A stretch of DNA of 5,177 nucleotides. Origin: DATKMS01 sp041497995 (GTDB lineage Bacteria; Desulfobacterota; Binatia; HRBIN30). How positions within the stretch are numbered: position 1 is the stretch's first letter; every line of letters begins with the position of its first letter. Positions 4,101-5,177 of the stretch are shown piece after piece. Both the position numbers and the translations under genes were made by a program. A model generated the notes under the pieces. It saw nothing but the letters and a program-made list of their open reading frames with translations. It was not told the origin of the DNA and ran no database searches. The stretch spans positions 1 through 5,177 of the forward strand of contig JBGQHM010000452.1 in NCBI GenBank assembly GCA_041497995.1. The letters are read 5' to 3'.

Positions 4101-5177
4101 ATGCGCGTACGATTGCAGTGGGTTCCGTCGATCATCGCCGCGCTTGTCGCTGGGTTCATCGTCAGCGGCTGCGGAGACAACGGTGCGATGGTGGCGGTCT
4201 CCACCTCGGCTGCGACACCCACCGCCACTCCGACGGTCGTCCCCCTCACCAGCGCCCAGGTGCGGCAACCCGGTCCGTACGGCGTCGGCGTCACCACCAT
4301 GACCTTTATCGACACGAGCCGGCCGACGATGCCCAACGGAACGTTCTCGGGCGCGCCGGGTCGCACGCTGGTCACCGAAATCTGGTACCCGACGGACTCG
4401 CAGCCGATCAAGACGCCGACGCGCAACGCGCCGCTCACACACTTTGGAGCACCGTTCCCGCTGGTCATCTACAGTCACGCGCTCATGAGCAACCGCGCGG
4501 GAGGCAGCTACTTGACGCGACACTTGGCCAGCTACGGTTACGTGGTCGCCGCGCCCGATTTTCCTTTGAGCAATAACGGCGCGCCGGGCGGACCGACCTT
4601 CGTCGACTTGGCCAACCAGCCGGGTGACGTGCACTTCGTCATCGATCAGCTCCTGGCGCTCGGTGACGACACGCAGAGTGCCTTGGCGGGCAGCATCGAC
4701 CGCGCCCGCATCGGACTCACGGGTTTCTCGATGGGCGGATCAACGACGTTCCTCGCGGCCCTTCATCCGACCTTGCGCGATCCCCGCGTGCGCGCCGCAG
4801 CCGCGATGGCGGGCGTGACGTGCTTCCTCGGACCAGACTTCTACGGGCACACCAGCGTGCCCTTGCTGATCGTGCACGGCGACATCGACGCCTTCGCGCC
4901 TTATCAGGCCAATGCGCTGCCCGCTTTTGGTGAAGCGAATCCACCGAAGTATTTGGTGACCATCGCCGGCGGCTCGCATATCGCCTTTACGGACGGCATC
5001 GACGTGATTTTCCAGAACGTGAACAACCCGGACGATGTCGGGTGCCGGTCGCTGGGCGGTGCGACCTTAGACGTCGCCACTCCGGCCGTCATCGACAGCT
5101 TGGGCGGTGCAGCTGCGGGAATCATCGGCGGCCTCTGCCCGGGAAGCTGCACCAATCGGAGCCTGCCGCGTTCGATC
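4101..5177 (+). CDS. Lipoprotein alpha/beta hydrolase, dienelactone hydrolase / PAF-acetylhydrolase-like (3' partial)
   Basis: The frame is open for 359 codons from ATG 4101 to the window end. Residues 1-24 are a lipoprotein signal: MRVR, hydrophobic IIAALVAGFI, and lipobox VSGC with Cys24 as the lipidation site. A Thr/Ala-rich tether follows (about 33-52). The hydrolase core shows VTEIWYP (91-97), an oxyanion-loop-like YSHALMSNR (124-132), GYVVAAPDFP (146-155), DLANQPGDVHFVID (169-182), nucleophile elbow GFSMGG with Ser210, HGDIDAF with the acid probably Asp263 (Asp261 is the alternative), and GGSHIAF with His293. The triad is therefore complete. The second half of the oxyanion motif is SHA rather than the common SHG. 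Related enzymes cleave esters, from dienelactones to phospholipids and polyesters; the substrate here cannot be read from sequence. It probably acts anchored in the periplasm or at the outer membrane. No clear ribosome binding site precedes the ATG. Confidence 0.9.
   Translation, partial: MRVRLQWVPSIIAALVAGFIVSGCGDNGAMVAVSTSAATPTATPTVVPLTSAQVRQPGPYGVGVTTMTFIDTSRPTMPNGTFSGAPGRTLVTEIWYPTDSQPIKTPTRNAPLTHFGAPFPLVIYSHALMSNRAGGSYLTRHLASYGYVVAAPDFPLSNNGAPGGPTFVDLANQPGDVHFVIDQLLALGDDTQSALAGSIDRARIGLTGFSMGGSTTFLAALHPTLRDPRVRAAAAMAGVTCFLGPDFYGHTSVPLLIVHGDIDAFAPYQANALPAFGEANPPKYLVTIAGGSHIAFTDGIDVIFQNVNNPDDVGCRSLGGATLDVATPAVIDSLGGAAAGIIGGLCPGSCTNRSLPRSI

Noticed and set aside
4043..4634. Long minus-strand and alternate plus-strand frames over the hydrolase N-terminus
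   Set aside because: They are Arg-rich shadow frames in GC-rich DNA; the lipobox, nucleophile elbow and triad frame explains this stretch.

Overview
The window is GC-rich (judged by eye) and reads like a metagenomic or environmental contig from a deltaproteobacterial-type lineage such as Myxococcota or Binatota. The main clue is a pair of secreted proteins carrying the 'Myxococcus cysteine-rich repeat' (CGDG..dpGECCDDGNTvsGDGC), which is typical of those groups. The lineage is an inference; no rRNA or other phylogenetic marker is present.

Layout, left to right. (1) 3-530, plus: the 3' end of a GAF-domain / LuxR-type HTH transcriptional regulator whose start lies outside the window. (2) 667-1101, plus: a decayed GxxExxY-family (PD-(D/E)XK-like) gene, broken by at least three frame disruptions and with key residues replaced, preceded by short CACAGAGG-type direct repeats. 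(3) 1102-1206: a leader with alternating TAGGG and CCCTA segments that can form mutually exclusive hairpins just upstream of a strong ribosome binding site. (4) 1207-2025 and 2052-3275, plus: two tandem paralogous exported Cys-rich proteins, 26 bp apart and very probably one operon. They share a signal peptide, a Cys-rich repeat and a duplicated 'CYK' domain (about 92% nucleotide identity over 338 bp by hand count), but have unrelated C-terminal tails. The second tail resembles a beta-sandwich domain into which a small Cys-rich module is inserted. (5) 3276-3583: no supported intact gene; one perfect hairpin and a possible minus-strand gene remnant. (6) 3584-3811, minus: a compact 75-residue protein of a recurrent but uncharacterised small family, overlapping the last codons of a truncated upstream gene (3804-3860). 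(7) 3863-4041: an imperfect inverted-repeat element built from CACGAAAG-like units, whose outer edge coincides with the point where the upstream gene's coding sequence disappears. (8) 4101-5177, plus: a lipoprotein alpha/beta hydrolase (dienelactone hydrolase / PAF-acetylhydrolase-like), cut by the window end.

The conserved-head, variable-tail secreted pair is the most system-like part: a common export and binding module joined to different C-termini, kept similar by recent duplication or gene conversion. The LuxR regulator lies upstream on the same strand but is separated from the pair by the pseudogene, so a regulatory link is only a hypothesis. The hydrolase and the minus-strand small gene are divergent neighbours sharing a 289-bp intergenic region that holds the inverted-repeat element.
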